Origin: Aliiruegeria haliotis
GTDB taxonomy: Bacteria > Pseudomonadota > Alphaproteobacteria > Rhodobacterales > Rhodobacteraceae
Direction: 5' to 3'
Length of the DNA stretch: 64,000 bases
Assembly (NCBI RefSeq): GCF_003003255.1
Contig: NZ_PVTD01000006.1
Location: 124,001 to 188,000 of the forward strand
This document shows positions 43,517 to 54,659 of this stretch, piece by piece; the stretch's first letter is position 1, and every line of letters starts with the position of its first letter. The position numbers were made by a program, and so were the translations under genes. Under the pieces are notes generated by a model, which saw only the letters and a list, made by a program, of their open reading frames with translations, did not search any database and was not told the DNA's origin.

Positions 43517-44215
43517 ATGCAAAAGGTAAAAAAATACAACGACTTCGATGAAGTTTGCGCGTTCCTTGGCCGTGTCGGATGGCTCGCGGAATGTCCGAGG
43601 TCTTCCCGCGACCTGATTTTTGGAAGCGCGCGTCTCGTCCGCTTTGCCGAGGACGAGCCTGTCTACCGGATGGGGGACCGAAGCGATGGTGTCTACGGTT
43701 TCGTGGACGGTGGCTTGCAGATCATGCTGCCGCGCGACAACCAGGAGATCGTGCCGATCCATCTGTCCGAGCCCGGTTTCTGGGTCGGAGAATCCGCGTT
43801 CTTCTCCGACAGCACGCGCCTCGTTTCTGTCGTGGCCACGCGCCCCACGGTCGGGCTCCACGTGCCACGTGCCTCTGTGATCGAACTATTGGAAAGTCAT
43901 CCGGACATAATCCAGGATTTCTATGCTTTGTCGCATCGTAACCTCGCCACTGCGCTGAAGCTGCTCGCCAATCTGACAATTGCCAACTCGACCAGCCGCA
44001 TTGCCCAAAGGCTCGTCTATTACGATGAAATTGCAGGGAAATGTGGTGCGCCGATACGCTTGACCCAGGAAGATCTGGCCAATCTGGTGGCGGTGTCGCT
44101 GCCGACGGTTGAGCGCGTCCTGCGGGGGCTTGGCGATGCGGGCGCGGTCGAGACAGGTCGCGGGCAGATCCGTGTGCTGGATCGAAGAAAACTTATCTCT
44201 TTGAGCTATGGGTAG
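43517..44215 (+). CDS. Crp/Fnr family transcriptional regulator
   Basis: 232 residues. Cyclic-nucleotide-binding-like beta roll at about 25-140 (ARLVRFAEDEPVYRMGDRSDGVYGFVDG and GFWVGESAFF) and a C-terminal winged helix at about 150-225 (LTQEDLANLVAVSLPTVERVLRGL). It lacks the N-terminal cysteine cluster of Fnr, so it is not an oxygen-sensing Fe-S type; the ligand is unknown. AT-rich codons at its start (MQKVKKYNDFD) and an AAAAAAAA run just upstream stand out from the neighbourhood. Divergent from the sulfatase, its likeliest target. Confidence 0.85.
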   Translation: MQKVKKYNDFDEVCAFLGRVGWLAECPRSSRDLIFGSARLVRFAEDEPVYRMGDRSDGVYGFVDGGLQIMLPRDNQEIVPIHLSEPGFWVGESAFFSDSTRLVSVVATRPTVGLHVPRASVIELLESHPDIIQDFYALSHRNLATALKLLANLTIANSTSRIAQRLVYYDEIAGKCGAPIRLTQEDLANLVAVSLPTVERVLRGLGDAGAVETGRGQIRVLDRRKLISLSYG

Positions 44216-44365
44216 GGGATGCCGCGCACGGCTCGATCAAGGCTGTCGATGGGACAAGCCCTCAACGTCTTTGCTGCTCCGGGCGCAAGGTTGCCAGCCA
44301 GAGCCCACTGGCCACACATGCCGGCGGGTCCTGAGGCTGTGATTCCATTCTTGCAGGTCGAGTGA

Positions 44366-45463
44366 TCAGGCGTTGAATAGGAAGTGGAGGACGTCGCCGT
44401 CCTTGACCTCGTAGGCCTTGCCCTCGACGCGCATCTTGCCGGCTTCCTTGGCGCCTTGCTCGCCGTTGCAGGCAATGAAGTCGTCATAGGCGATGGTCTC
44501 GGCGCGAATGAACCCGCGCTCGAAATCGCCATGGATGACACCCGCGGCCTTCGGTGCGGGATCGCCCTTGTGGATCGTCCAGGCGCGCGCCTCCTTGGGG
44601 CCGACCGTGAAGTAGGTCTGAAGGCCAAGCAGGTCGTGCCCGACGCGGATCAGCCGATCGAGACCGGCTTCCTCAAGGCCGAGTTCGGAGAGGAACATTT
44701 CCGCCTCCTCGGGATCGAGCTGCGCGATCTCCTCCTCGATCCGGGCGGAAATCACCACCGTCGCGGCCCCCTGTTCCGCTGCCATCTTCGCAACCGCTTC
44801 GGAATGCGCGTTGCCCTCGGCGGCCTCGTCTTCCGCGACGTTGCAGACATAGAGGATCTTCTTCGTCGTCAGAAGCTGGAGCATGTCCCAGGCCTTCCGA
44901 TCCTCTTCGTCCACGTCGACACTGCGGGCGGGTTTGCCATCCTCCAGCGCGGCCATGGCCGCCTTGAGCAGGCGTTCCTGTTGCAGCGCCTCCTTGTCGC
45001 CGCCCTTGATCTTGCGGACGAGGTTGGCCATGCGCTTCTCGATACTCTCCATGTCGGCGAGCATCAGCTCGGTTTCGATGGTCTCCGCATCCTCGACGGG
45101 GTTCACGCGGCCATCGACATGGGTCACGTCCCCGTCTTCGAAGCATCGTAGGACATGGGCGATGGCGTCGCATTCACGAATGTTGGCCAGGAACTGGTTG
45201 CCCAGACCTTCGCCCTTCGACGCGCCCTTCACCAGCCCGGCAATATCCACGAAAGTCATCCGCGACGGGATGATCTGCTTGGACCCCGCGATTGCGGCCA
45301 GCTTGTCGAGGCGCGGATCGGGAACAGCCACTTCGCCGACATTCGGCTCGATGGTGCAGAAGGGGAAATTCGCGGCCTGGGCCGCGGCGGTGCGGGTCAG
45401 CGCGTTGAAGAGCGTGGATTTGCCGACGTTCGGCAGGCCCACGATGCCGGTCTTGAAGCCCAT
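44366..45463 (-). CDS. ychF: Redox-regulated ATPase YchF (Obg-like)
   Basis: 365 residues from ATG 45463 ([19 protein letters not shown]). G1 loop GLPNVGKS (8-15), G3 [17 protein letters not shown], and a coiled-coil insertion at about 130-200. The C-terminal TGS domain contains the conserved ending [16 protein letters not shown]. YchF binds ATP rather than GTP and associates with ribosomes; it is linked to oxidative-stress response. Cytosolic and near-universal. A start 19 codons earlier is open but not conserved. Divergent from the VOC gene. Confidence 0.95.
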   Translation of the reverse strand: MGFKTGIVGLPNVGKSTLFNALTRTAAAQAANFPFCTIEPNVGEVAVPDPRLDKLAAIAGSKQIIPSRMTFVDIAGLVKGASKGEGLGNQFLANIRECDAIAHVLRCFEDGDVTHVDGRVNPVEDAETIETELMLADMESIEKRMANLVRKIKGGDKEALQQERLLKAAMAALEDGKPARSVDVDEEDRKAWDMLQLLTTKKILYVCNVAEDEAAEGNAHSEAVAKMAAEQGAATVVISARIEEEIAQLDPEEAEMFLSELGLEEAGLDRLIRVGHDLLGLQTYFTVGPKEARAWTIHKGDPAPKAAGVIHGDFERGFIRAETIAYDDFIACNGEQGAKEAGKMRVEGKAYEVKDGDVLHFLFNA

Positions 45464-45569
45464 TGGATGATCCTTCGGAAAAACTCGCCGCCTTCTAATT
45501 GCAAGCGGCGGGTGGGGCAAGCCGTGCTAGACTTGCGCATACACCGGGACAGGACCAGGAGGACGCGAG

Positions 45570-45986
45570 ATGAACCCGACACCCTATGTCATGTTCGAGA
45601 ACGGCCAGTGCCGGGAGGCGATGGGTTTTTACGCCGATGTGTTCGGCGGCGAAATCGAGGCCATGATCCCGGCGTCCGAAGGGCCGATGGAGCTGCCGCC
45701 TGAGAAGGACGGCTGGCTCATGCACGCGGCGGTCGAGTTCGACCAGGGTCTGCTGATGGGCTGCGACGACGTGATGGGAGGGTTCGACCCGATGACCGGC
45801 AGTTCCATCATGATGGCGGTGGAGACGGTCGCGCGTGGGCGGGAGATCTTCGAGGCACTCGCGGAAGGCGGCGCGATCTCCACACCCTTTCAGGAGACCT
45901 TCTTCAGCCCGGGTTTTGGCACGGTCAGGGACCGGTTCGGGATCAACTGGATGATATCCTGCACGGCGCCCGTCGAGGCGAGCTGA
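45570..45986 (+). CDS. VOC family protein, PhnB/3-demethylubiquinone-methyltransferase-like
   Basis: 138-residue single VOC module. Opening NPTPYVMFENGQCREAMGFYADVFGGE and closing GTVRDRFGINWMIS match the PhnB-like subfamily. AGGAGG lies about 8 bases before the ATG. Such proteins have a glyoxalase-like fold, but their activity is mostly unknown; metal ligands are not complete here. It converges on the small exported-protein gene, with 3 bases between the stops. Confidence 0.85.
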   Translation: MNPTPYVMFENGQCREAMGFYADVFGGEIEAMIPASEGPMELPPEKDGWLMHAAVEFDQGLLMGCDDVMGGFDPMTGSSIMMAVETVARGREIFEALAEGGAISTPFQETFFSPGFGTVRDRFGINWMISCTAPVEAS

Positions 45987-45989
45987 TCG

Positions 45990-46307
45990 TCAACTGGGGA
46001 TCCCGAGATCGGCGAGGTCGGGGCGCGCTATACCGCCGTGCCAGTTGCCGCCTGACGCCATGATGCACGACATGCCGTTCGGCTCGGTCAGGAGGATGGT
46101 CCAGGTGCCGGTGGCGTCGGAAGACCAGATTTCGACCAGCCGGGTGTTCGTTTGCAGCCCGAGGCCAAGCTGCGTTTCCTTGAACGTCGTCTGCAGGCGC
46201 TCCACGACATGGTCGCGCGGGGCGCAACGCAGGGATTGGGCCGGGGCAGGCGGCGCGGTGGCCAGCATGCCGAAGATCGTGGCGAGGGTGGCGATACGCT
46301 TGAACAT
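45990..46307 (-). CDS. Small exported protein of unknown function
   Basis: 105 residues from ATG 46307, preceded by AAAGGAGAG, a strong ribosome-binding site. Signal peptide 1-23 (TLATIFGMLATAPPAPA-QS). The mature part has two cysteines (in RCAPRD and MSCIMAS) that could form a disulfide, and a WTILLTEPNGMSCIMASGG core. I do not recognise a named family, though small proteins of this form occur in Rhodobacteraceae. Divergent from trpA. Confidence 0.75.
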   Translation of the reverse strand: MFKRIATLATIFGMLATAPPAPAQSLRCAPRDHVVERLQTTFKETQLGLGLQTNTRLVEIWSSDATGTWTILLTEPNGMSCIMASGGNWHGGIARPDLADLGIPS

Positions 46308-46534
46308 GGTGCTCTCCTTTCCGTTCAGCGTGACAGGATCGCTGGGGCGGAGAAGCACGGGCGGCGTCCGCCTCCAAGCCAGCGTGGTGCGGCTGGTAAA
46401 CCAAATGTGGGGATCGCGCGGCGGCGCGAAAAGGAATTTGCCGTGGTCGTGAGGGTAAGTGTTCGGTCGCACGGGGCCTTGATTTTCCCCGCCGCATTCT
46501 GCACGAGGGTCCGGACCACGTTTGAGGACAGCAG

Positions 46535-47326
46535 ATGACCCGGATCGACGACACTTTTGCCCGGCTGAGTTCCGAAGGGAAAAAGGCCTTTGTTGCCTAT
46601 GTGATGGCCGGGGATCCGGACTATGCGACTTCTCTGGAACTGGTGAAGGGCCTTCCGGGAGCCGGTGTCGACATTATCGAACTGGGCCTGCCATTCACCG
46701 ATCCGATGGCAGACGGCCCGACCATCCAGCTTGCCGGTCAGCGCGCGCTGGAAGCGGGCATGACCCTGCAGCGGACGTTGGAGCTGGCGACAGAGTTCCG
46801 CAAGGGGGATGACACCACGCCCATCGTGCTGATGGGCTACTACAACCCGATCTACAATCGCGGCGTGGAGACGTTCCTGCGGGATGCCAGGGCGGCGGGA
46901 ATCGACGGGCTGATCGTGGTGGACCTGCCACCGGAGGAGGACTCGGAGCTTTGCATTCCCGCACAGGATGCGGGCCTGAACTTCATCCGTCTGGCCACAC
47001 CGACCACTGATGACAAGCGTCTTCCCAAGGTGCTCCAGAACACGTCCGGCTTTGTCTACTACGTGTCGATCACCGGAATCACCGGCTCGGCGGAAGCAGA
47101 GGCCGGTGACGTCGGACCGGAAGTCGCGCGGATCAAGGCTGCGACGGACTTGCCGGTGATCGTCGGCTTCGGCATCAACTCGCCCGAGAAATCGGAAGCG
47201 ATCGCCTCCGTGGCAAATGGCGCAGTGGTCGGTTCCGCGATCGTCAAGAGAATCGGCGAGGGACAGGCGACGGACGAGGTGCTGGCCTTCGTGAAAACGC
47301 TCGCGGATGGCGCGCACCGCGCGTGA
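46535..47326 (+). CDS. trpA: Tryptophan synthase alpha chain
   Basis: 263-residue TIM barrel of normal length. Catalytic residues E49 (in [12 protein letters not shown]) and D60 (in PMADGPT) sit at the same numbers as in enterobacterial Trp[10 protein letters not shown] and [10 protein letters not shown] are also conserved. It splits indole-3-glycerol phosphate to indole and G3P for TrpB. GAGGA is 7 bases before the ATG. The trpB/trpF genes are not adjacent, unlike the common trpFBA order; the sulfotransferase gene follows instead, 40 bases after the stop. Confidence 0.95.
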   Translation: MTRIDDTFARLSSEGKKAFVAYVMAGDPDYATSLELVKGLPGAGVDIIELGLPFTDPMADGPTIQLAGQRALEAGMTLQRTLELATEFRKGDDTTPIVLMGYYNPIYNRGVETFLRDARAAGIDGLIVVDLPPEEDSELCIPAQDAGLNFIRLATPTTDDKRLPKVLQNTSGFVYYVSITGITGSAEAEAGDVGPEVARIKAATDLPVIVGFGINSPEKSEAIASVANGAVVGSAIVKRIGEGQATDEVLAFVKTLADGAHRA

Positions 47327-47366
47327 AGCGCGACGTCTGGCTGGGGCGAAGGTACTGGAGGCACCC

Positions 47367-48047
47367 GTGATTTCTCATCACCACCGTTGCATCTATTTTC
47401 ACGTACCCAAAACCGGCGGCCAAAGCATAGAGCGCCTGTTTCTGGACGATCTTGGCCTTTCATGGGAGCAACGGGCGCCGTTGCTTCTGGGGGCCAACGA
47501 GAACCGGAAAGTCGGCCCGCCCCGGCTGGCACACATGACCGCCGATGAAATCATCGCCTTTCGGTATATTCCTGAACGTATGCTCGGCGAGTATTTCTGC
47601 TTCGCGACGGTGCGGAACCCGTGGAGCCGTGTCGTCTCCGCTTTCCGTTACATTACCAGCCATGCGCGCTTTGAGGAATTCGTTGATGATCGGATTCGTG
47701 ACGGAGGACGGTTCGCGTGGTTTTTGAGACCGCAAACGGACTTCTACTATCGCAATGGCGAGAGTGTCTGCGACCAGGTGATCCGGCTTGAAAACCTGAA
47801 AGATGGCGCTGCAGGGCTGATCTCGCGGTTTGACCTGTCGTCACAACTTGGCCACGTCAATTCCTCCGGTGAGGCGTTGAAGGTCGGCGCACGGTTCAAA
47901 AATGCGGTCAAACATACCGCGGAGACGGGGGCGGCTCTCGAAGACCACTCCGACTGGCGCGAGTTCTTCACCCCGAGGACACGAGCAATAGTGGAAGCCT
48001 ACTATGCCCGCGATATTGACGTCCTGGGCTATGAATTCGACGACTGA
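47367..48047 (+). CDS. Sulfotransferase family protein
   Basis: 226 residues from GTG 47367, preceded by GGAGG with 5-base spacing; an ATG at 47307 inside trpA has no good site. The phosphosulfate loop is PKTGGQS (14-20) in YFHVPKTGGQSIERLF, and the 3'-phosphate contact block is FCFATVRNPWSRVVSAFRYI. Sulfotransferase-family-2 type (PAPS-dependent), cytosolic; it would sulfate a carbohydrate or small molecule, the acceptor unknown. Codon use is less GC-biased than its neighbours, a mild hint of acquisition. No glycosyltransferases are nearby. Confidence 0.8.
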   Translation: MISHHHRCIYFHVPKTGGQSIERLFLDDLGLSWEQRAPLLLGANENRKVGPPRLAHMTADEIIAFRYIPERMLGEYFCFATVRNPWSRVVSAFRYITSHARFEEFVDDRIRDGGRFAWFLRPQTDFYYRNGESVCDQVIRLENLKDGAAGLISRFDLSSQLGHVNSSGEALKVGARFKNAVKHTAETGAALEDHSDWREFFTPRTRAIVEAYYARDIDVLGYEFDD

Positions 48048-48075
48048 CCTGTGCCTGTTGCCCTGAATGGGTTGA

Positions 48076-48098
48076 ATTGGTAAGGGATCCTAACCAAT
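48076..48098. promoter_or_regulatory. Candidate operator upstream of lldD
   Basis: ATTGGTA-AGGGATCCT-AACCAAT is a 23-base imperfect palindrome with 9 of 11 arm pairs and perfect outer arms ATTGGT/ACCAAT. The outer arms resemble GntR/FadC-type sites such as those of LldR (TTGGT...ACCAA). It lies 22 bases before the lldD start. Confidence 0.55.
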
Positions 48099-48119
48099 AT
48101 CGAGGGGAGGCTCGGGGAC

Positions 48120-49286
48120 ATGCCCGTCATCACCAATATCGAGGATCTCAAGCGCATCTACCGTCGTCGAGCGCCGAAGATGTTCTATGATTATGCGGAG
48201 TCCGGAAGCTGGACCGAGCAAACCTTCCGCGAAAACACGTCCGATTTCGAACAGATCCGCCTGCGCCAGCGGGTTGCGGTGGATATGTCGGGCCGCTCGA
48301 CCGCGACGCAGATGATCGGGCAAGACGTGGCCATGCCGGTGGCGTTGGCCCCTGTCGGGCTGTGCGGAATGCAGCATGCCGACGGCGAGATCCTCGCCGC
48401 TCGGGCGGCGGAGAAATTCGGGGTCCCCTTCACGCTCTCCACGATGTCGATCTGTTCGATAGAGGACGTCGCGGAGAACACGTCTGCGCCCTTCTGGTTC
48501 CAGATCTACACGCTCAACGATGACGAGTTTAACCGCAATATCATCAACCGCGCCAAGGCGGCCGGTTGTTCAGCGCTTGTGATCACGGTGGATCTGCAGG
48601 TGCTTGGCCAACGGCACAAGGATCTCAAGAACGGCCTGTCCGCCCCGCCGAAGCCGACGTTGGCGAACTGGCTCGATCTTTCGACGAAATGGGCCTGGGG
48701 CCTTGGGATGCTGCAGACGAAGCGGCGCGAGTTCGGCAATATCGTCGGCCATGTCGAAGGTGTTTCCGACCCGTCGTCACTCTCCTCGTGGACGGCCGAG
48801 AAATTCGACCCGTCGCTCGATTGGGACAAGGTCCGCAAGCTGATGGACATGTGGGGCGGCAAGGTGATCCTCAAGGGGATTCTCGACGTCGAGGACGCGG
48901 TTCGGGCCGCGGAGGTTGGCGCGGACGCGATTGTCGTATCGAATCACGGGGGACGGCAACTCGACGGGGCAATGAGTTCCATCCGCATGCTGCGTCCGAT
49001 CATCGACGCGGTCGGCGATCGGATCGAAGTGCATCTCGACAGCGGGATCCGCTCGGGACAAGACGTGCTGAAGGCCGTGGCGATGGGGGCCAAGGGCACC
49101 ATGATCGGCCGCGCCTTCGTCTATGGGCTGGGCGCGATGGGCGAGGCGGGCGTGACCAGGGCGCTTGAAGTCATCCACCGCGAGCTCGACGTGTCGATGG
49201 CACTCTGCGGCCGCCGGCATGTCGGGGATCTGGATCGGGACGTTCTTCTGATTCCTGAGGACTTCGAAGGTCGCTGGCAGCGCTGA
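48120..49286 (+). CDS. lldD: FMN-dependent L-lactate dehydrogenase / alpha-hydroxy-acid oxidase
   Basis: 388-residue FMN TIM barrel. Active-site tyrosine in MFYDYAESGS (about 21-30), second tyrosine in FQIYT, aspartate in ITVDLQVLGQRHKD, FMN lysine in VILKGI, and catalytic histidine and arginine in SNHGGRQLDG. LldD-type enzymes oxidise L-lactate to pyruvate, passing electrons to quinone; glycolate or mandelate are alternatives in this family. GGGAGG-CTCGGGGAC precedes the ATG. A 13-base sequence is repeated across the start (48093-48105 and 48132-48144). A GntR-like operator candidate sits upstream, but no lldR gene is here. Confidence 0.9.
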   Translation: MPVITNIEDLKRIYRRRAPKMFYDYAESGSWTEQTFRENTSDFEQIRLRQRVAVDMSGRSTATQMIGQDVAMPVALAPVGLCGMQHADGEILAARAAEKFGVPFTLSTMSICSIEDVAENTSAPFWFQIYTLNDDEFNRNIINRAKAAGCSALVITVDLQVLGQRHKDLKNGLSAPPKPTLANWLDLSTKWAWGLGMLQTKRREFGNIVGHVEGVSDPSSLSSWTAEKFDPSLDWDKVRKLMDMWGGKVILKGILDVEDAVRAAEVGADAIVVSNHGGRQLDGAMSSIRMLRPIIDAVGDRIEVHLDSGIRSGQDVLKAVAMGAKGTMIGRAFVYGLGAMGEAGVTRALEVIHRELDVSMALCGRRHVGDLDRDVLLIPEDFEGRWQR

Positions 49287-49708
49287 AACGTTTTCGCGGG
49301 TTCCACGGTAACCGAGTCGCATTCCACTAGATTCGCGCCGCGAGGGGCAAGATTGTTGCGCCGAACGCGTCGTTCGGCGCATTTGTCGCAGCGTCAAGCA
49401 GCCTGCCGTGTTGATTCGTGCCGAGGAACACGTGTTGCTGGTCAAACGTAGACAGCCGTCAGGTGGTATTTAACGTATTGTTCTGTGGACGTTTTGCGCA
49501 AACGTGGGAAAAGATTTTTACAATATCGTTCTTTCGGTCGTCAAGAAATTCACAGAAAAATCGTTTTGAAAAAAAGAGTTACCCGTTTTTTGACGGATCG
49601 CGTATGGTCTACGTAAATCGCGCAAGGGGAGGGGCGTCGATTCAGACCGTGTGTCTGTTGTCGAACCTCCTCGAGCTGTCACATCGCGTACGCTAGGGAG
49701 GAAAGCCC
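49287..49708. other. AT-rich regulatory region upstream of acs
   Basis: 422 bases with no gene. The segment from about 49450 to 49620 is strikingly AT-rich for this genome (A- and T-runs such as GAAAAAAAGAG and CGTTTTTTGACG), as expected for a strong, regulated promoter or bent DNA. TTGACG at 49590-49595 with GTAAAT 17 bases later is a weak promoter candidate. GGGAGGAAAGCCC precedes the acs ATG. Confidence 0.5.
49590..49618 (+). promoter_or_regulatory. Weak promoter candidate for acs
   Basis: TTGACG (5 of 6 to -35 consensus) and GTAAAT (3 of 6 to -10) with 17-base spacing, about 90 bases before the acs start, at the downstream edge of the AT-rich block. Confidence 0.25.
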
Positions 49709-51667
49709 ATGACTGCAAAAGCCAAGGCCACCGGAGCCATCCCAAAAGACTTCGCCAAGAATGCCCACATCACAGCCGCGAAATACGAGGAGATGTACGC
49801 GGCCTCCGTGGCTGATCCGGAGAAGTTTTGGGGAGAGCACGGCAAGCGGCTCGACTGGATCAAGCCCTACACGAAGGTGAAGAACACCTCGTTCGCGCCG
49901 GGCAATGTCGACATCAAGTGGTTCGAAGACGGTACGCTGAACGTCGCCGCCAACTGCGTTGATCGCCATCTCGAAAAGCGCGCGCATCAGACCGCGATCA
50001 TCTTCGAGCCCGACAATGTCGACGAGCCGGCGCAGTACATCACTTACAAGCAGCTTCACACGCAGGTCTGCAAGTTCTCCAACGTTCTGGAGGAGCTGGG
50101 TATCCGCAAGGGCGATCGCGTTGTCATCTACCTGCCAATGATCCCGGAGGCCGCCTACGCGATGCTGGCCTGTGCCCGCATCGGCGCCATCCATTCCATC
50201 GTCTTCGCAGGCTTCTCCCCCGATGCGCTGGCCGCCCGCGTCAACGGGTGCGACGCGAAGCTGGTGATCACCGCCGACTATGCGCCGCGCGGTGGCCGCA
50301 AGACGCCGCTGAAGTCCAACACCGACGCCGCCCTGCTGCACTGCATCCACGACCCAAGCGTCCTTGTCGTGCGCCGCACCGGCGAGCAGACCACATGGGT
50401 CGATGGCCGTGACTTCGACTACGGCGAGATGATGCTGGAGGCCAACGACTACAATGCTCCGACCGAGGTTGGCGCAGAGGACCCGCTCTTCATCCTGTAT
50501 ACATCCGGCTCGACCGGTCACCCCAAGGGGGTCGTGCACACCTCTGGCGGCTACCTCGTCTATGCGGCGATGACCCATGAATACACCTTCGACTACCATG
50601 AAGGTGACGTGTTCTGGTGCACCGCCGACGTTGGCTGGGTCACTGGCCACAGCTATATCGTCTATGGCCCGCTGGCCAACGGCGCGACCACGGTGATGTT
50701 CGAAGGCGTGCCGACCTATCCGGATGCCGGGCGTTTCTGGGAAGTGTGCGACAAGCACAAGGTCAACCAGTTCTACACCGCGCCGACGGCCATCCGCGCG
50801 CTGATGGGCAAGGGCGACGAGTGGGTCGAAAAGTATGACCTGTCGAGCCTGCGCCTTCTGGGGTCGGTCGGTGAGCCGATCAACCCGGAAGCCTGGAACT
50901 GGTACAACGAGAAGGTCGGCAAGGGGAGATGTCCCATCGTCGACACCTACTGGCAGACGGAAACCGGCGGTCACCTGATCACGCCGCTGCCGGGGGCGCA
51001 TGGTACCAAGCCGGGCGCGGCCTCCTTCCCGTTCTTCGGCGTGCAGCCGGTTGTCCTTGATCCGCAATCGGGTGAGGAGATCCATGCAACCGAGGCGGAG
51101 GGCGTGATCTGCTTCAAGGACAGCTGGCCCGGCCAGATGCGCGGTGTCTGGGACGACCACGGTCGCTTCGAGAAGACCTATTTTGCGGACTACAAGAACT
51201 ACTACTTTGCGGGTGACGGCTGTCGTCGCGACGCCGACGGGTACTACTGGATCACCGGCCGTGTGGATGACGTCATCAACGTGTCCGGCCACCGGATGGG
51301 CACCGCGGAAGTCGAGAGCGCGCTGGTTGCACATGCCAAGGTCGCCGAGGCCGCCGTGGTGGGCTACCCGCACGACGTCAAGGGCCAGGGCATCTACTGC
51401 TACGTGACGCTGATGAACGATGTCGAGCCTTCCGACGAGTTGCTGAAGGAACTGCGCACCTGGGTTCGCCACGAGATTGGCCCGATCGCGACGCCCGATG
51501 TTGTCCAGTGGGCGCCCGGCCTGCCGAAGACCCGCTCCGGCAAGATCATGCGCCGCATCCTGCGCAAGATCGCCGAGAACGACTACGGTTCGCTTGGCGA
51601 CACCTCGACGCTCGCCGATCCGTCGGTGGTCGATGACCTGATCGAAAACCGTCAGAACCGGAAGTGA
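49709..51667 (+). CDS. acs: Acetyl-CoA synthetase, AMP-forming
   Basis: 652 residues, normal length. The ATP/AMP loop [11 protein letters not shown] is at 264-274, the acyl-binding [12 protein letters not shown] block follows, and the regulatory lysine is K612 in [11 protein letters not shown], the residue acetylated in other bacteria. Reaction: acetate + ATP + CoA to acetyl-CoA + AMP + PPi in the cytosol. It heads a gene series with adenylate kinase 4 bases downstream, then the DUF4212/sodium symporter uptake pair and signalling genes, indicating acetate (or propionate) assimilation. Confidence 0.96.
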   Translation: MTAKAKATGAIPKDFAKNAHITAAKYEEMYAASVADPEKFWGEHGKRLDWIKPYTKVKNTSFAPGNVDIKWFEDGTLNVAANCVDRHLEKRAHQTAIIFEPDNVDEPAQYITYKQLHTQVCKFSNVLEELGIRKGDRVVIYLPMIPEAAYAMLACARIGAIHSIVFAGFSPDALAARVNGCDAKLVITADYAPRGGRKTPLKSNTDAALLHCIHDPSVLVVRRTGEQTTWVDGRDFDYGEMMLEANDYNAPTEVGAEDPLFILYTSGSTGHPKGVVHTSGGYLVYAAMTHEYTFDYHEGDVFWCTADVGWVTGHSYIVYGPLANGATTVMFEGVPTYPDAGRFWEVCDKHKVNQFYTAPTAIRALMGKGDEWVEKYDLSSLRLLGSVGEPINPEAWNWYNEKVGKGRCPIVDTYWQTETGGHLITPLPGAHGTKPGAASFPFFGVQPVVLDPQSGEEIHATEAEGVICFKDSWPGQMRGVWDDHGRFEKTYFADYKNYYFAGDGCRRDADGYYWITGRVDDVINVSGHRMGTAEVESALVAHAKVAEAAVVGYPHDVKGQGIYCYVTLMNDVEPSDELLKELRTWVRHEIGPIATPDVVQWAPGLPKTRSGKIMRRILRKIAENDYGSLGDTSTLADPSVVDDLIENRQNRK

Positions 51668-51671
51668 TCCG

Positions 51672-52349
51672 ATGAGTGAAGCACCCACCCCACCCGTGCT
51701 GATCCTGCTGGGCCCTCCGGGGGCCGGCAAGGGCACCCAGGCACGGATGCTGGAGGACGCCTTCGGCCTCGTGCAGCTCTCCACCGGGGACCTGCTGCGC
51801 GGCGCCGTGGCCTCGGGCACCGAGGCTGGCCTCGCGGCGAAGGCCGTCATGGAGGCCGGTGAACTGGTGAGCGACGAAATCGTCATCGCCGTGCTCAAGG
51901 ATCGCCTCGGCGATGACGACACCGCGAAGGGTGTCATCCTTGACGGTTTCCCGCGCACCACGGCCCAGGCCGAAGCGCTGGACGGCCTGCTTGCCTCCTC
52001 CGGTCAGAAGATCAACGCCGCGATCAGCCTTGAAGTCGAGGACGACGCGATGGTGGAGCGGATTTCCGGTCGCTACACCTGCGGCAATTGCGGCGAGGGC
52101 TATCACGACAGCTTCAAGACGCCGGCCGTGGACGGCATTTGCGACAAATGCGGCGGTACGGAGTTCAAGCGTCGCTCGGACGACAATGCCGAAACCGTGC
52201 GCTCGCGGCTGGAAGCCTATCACGCGCAGACCGCGCCCCTGATCGACTTCTACCAGGGCCGGGGCGTTCTGAAGGAGGTCGCCGCCATGGGCGCGATCGA
52301 GGAGATCGCCGGCAAGCTCAACGAAATTGTCGCGCAGGCCCGCGCCTGA
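51672..52349 (+). CDS. adk: Adenylate kinase (long, zinc-finger type)
   Basis: 225 residues. P-loop GPPGAGKGT (14-22), AMP-site LSTGDLLRGAVASGT, GFPRT motif, and a LID with four cysteines C137, C140, C157 and C160 for zinc, as in Gram-positive-like long Adks. It converts AMP + ATP to 2 ADP. The start is 5 bases after the acs stop, so it is probably co-transcribed, and it would recycle the AMP made by Acs. Many alphaproteobacteria also keep adk in the ribosomal-protein operon, so this could be a second copy. Confidence 0.95.
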   Translation: MSEAPTPPVLILLGPPGAGKGTQARMLEDAFGLVQLSTGDLLRGAVASGTEAGLAAKAVMEAGELVSDEIVIAVLKDRLGDDDTAKGVILDGFPRTTAQAEALDGLLASSGQKINAAISLEVEDDAMVERISGRYTCGNCGEGYHDSFKTPAVDGICDKCGGTEFKRRSDDNAETVRSRLEAYHAQTAPLIDFYQGRGVLKEVAAMGAIEEIAGKLNEIVAQARA

Positions 52350-52468
52350 CCGACAGGGCGGGCAGCCTCATGCCCGCCGACGACCGGACCCGACTGTCCG
52401 GGAGAAAAACGCTGCCTTGCACGGGAGGTGCAGGGCGGGAGAACAGCCAACCAATCGGGAGGACCGAA

Positions 52469-52729
52469 ATGTCGGACAAACCTGAAAACAATGCGTATTG
52501 GGCGACGAACATCAAGATCGTCACCTGGTGCCTCGTCATCTGGGCACTCGTGTCCTTCGGCTTCGGCATTCTGCTGCGGCCGCTGCTCTCGGGGATCGCC
52601 GTCGGCGGCTCGGACCTGGGCTTCTGGTTCGCCCAGCAAGGTTCGATCCTCGTCTTCCTCGGGATCATCTTCTTCTACGCCTGGCGGATGAACAAGCTCG
52701 ACGCCGAACACGGCGTGGACGAGCAGTAA
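52469..52729 (+). CDS. DUF4212 small subunit of sodium/solute symporter
   Basis: 86-residue membrane protein with two helices (about 14-36 and 48-70), opening MSDKPENNAYWATNIKIV and containing WALVSFGFGILL, typical of the DUF4212 family. GGGAGGA precedes the ATG by 5 bases. These small proteins are encoded directly before an SSS-family carrier of the VC_2705 type and are thought to be its accessory subunit. The stop is 18 bases before the symporter start. Confidence 0.88.
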   Translation: MSDKPENNAYWATNIKIVTWCLVIWALVSFGFGILLRPLLSGIAVGGSDLGFWFAQQGSILVFLGIIFFYAWRMNKLDAEHGVDEQ

Positions 52730-52747
52730 GAATAGGGACAGGGAATC

Positions 52748-54538
<1,791 letters not shown>

Positions 54539-54659
54539 TCCCGCCAGAGGCCGGCCGGGTTTCCCAATGACCCGGCTGGCCGACAGCGACAACAACCGGC
54601 GCGTCCCTTTGCCCGAAGGGGCGCGCCGCATGCCTTCCAGGACCCCTGTTCACGGTGAG

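Noticed and set aside
43517-44215. Fnr-type oxygen sensor assignment
   Set aside because: The N-terminal cysteine cluster needed for a 4Fe-4S centre is absent.
49679-51961. 760-codon minus-strand open frame opposite acs
   Set aside because: Shadow of acs and adk; no recognisable domains and no ribosome-binding site.
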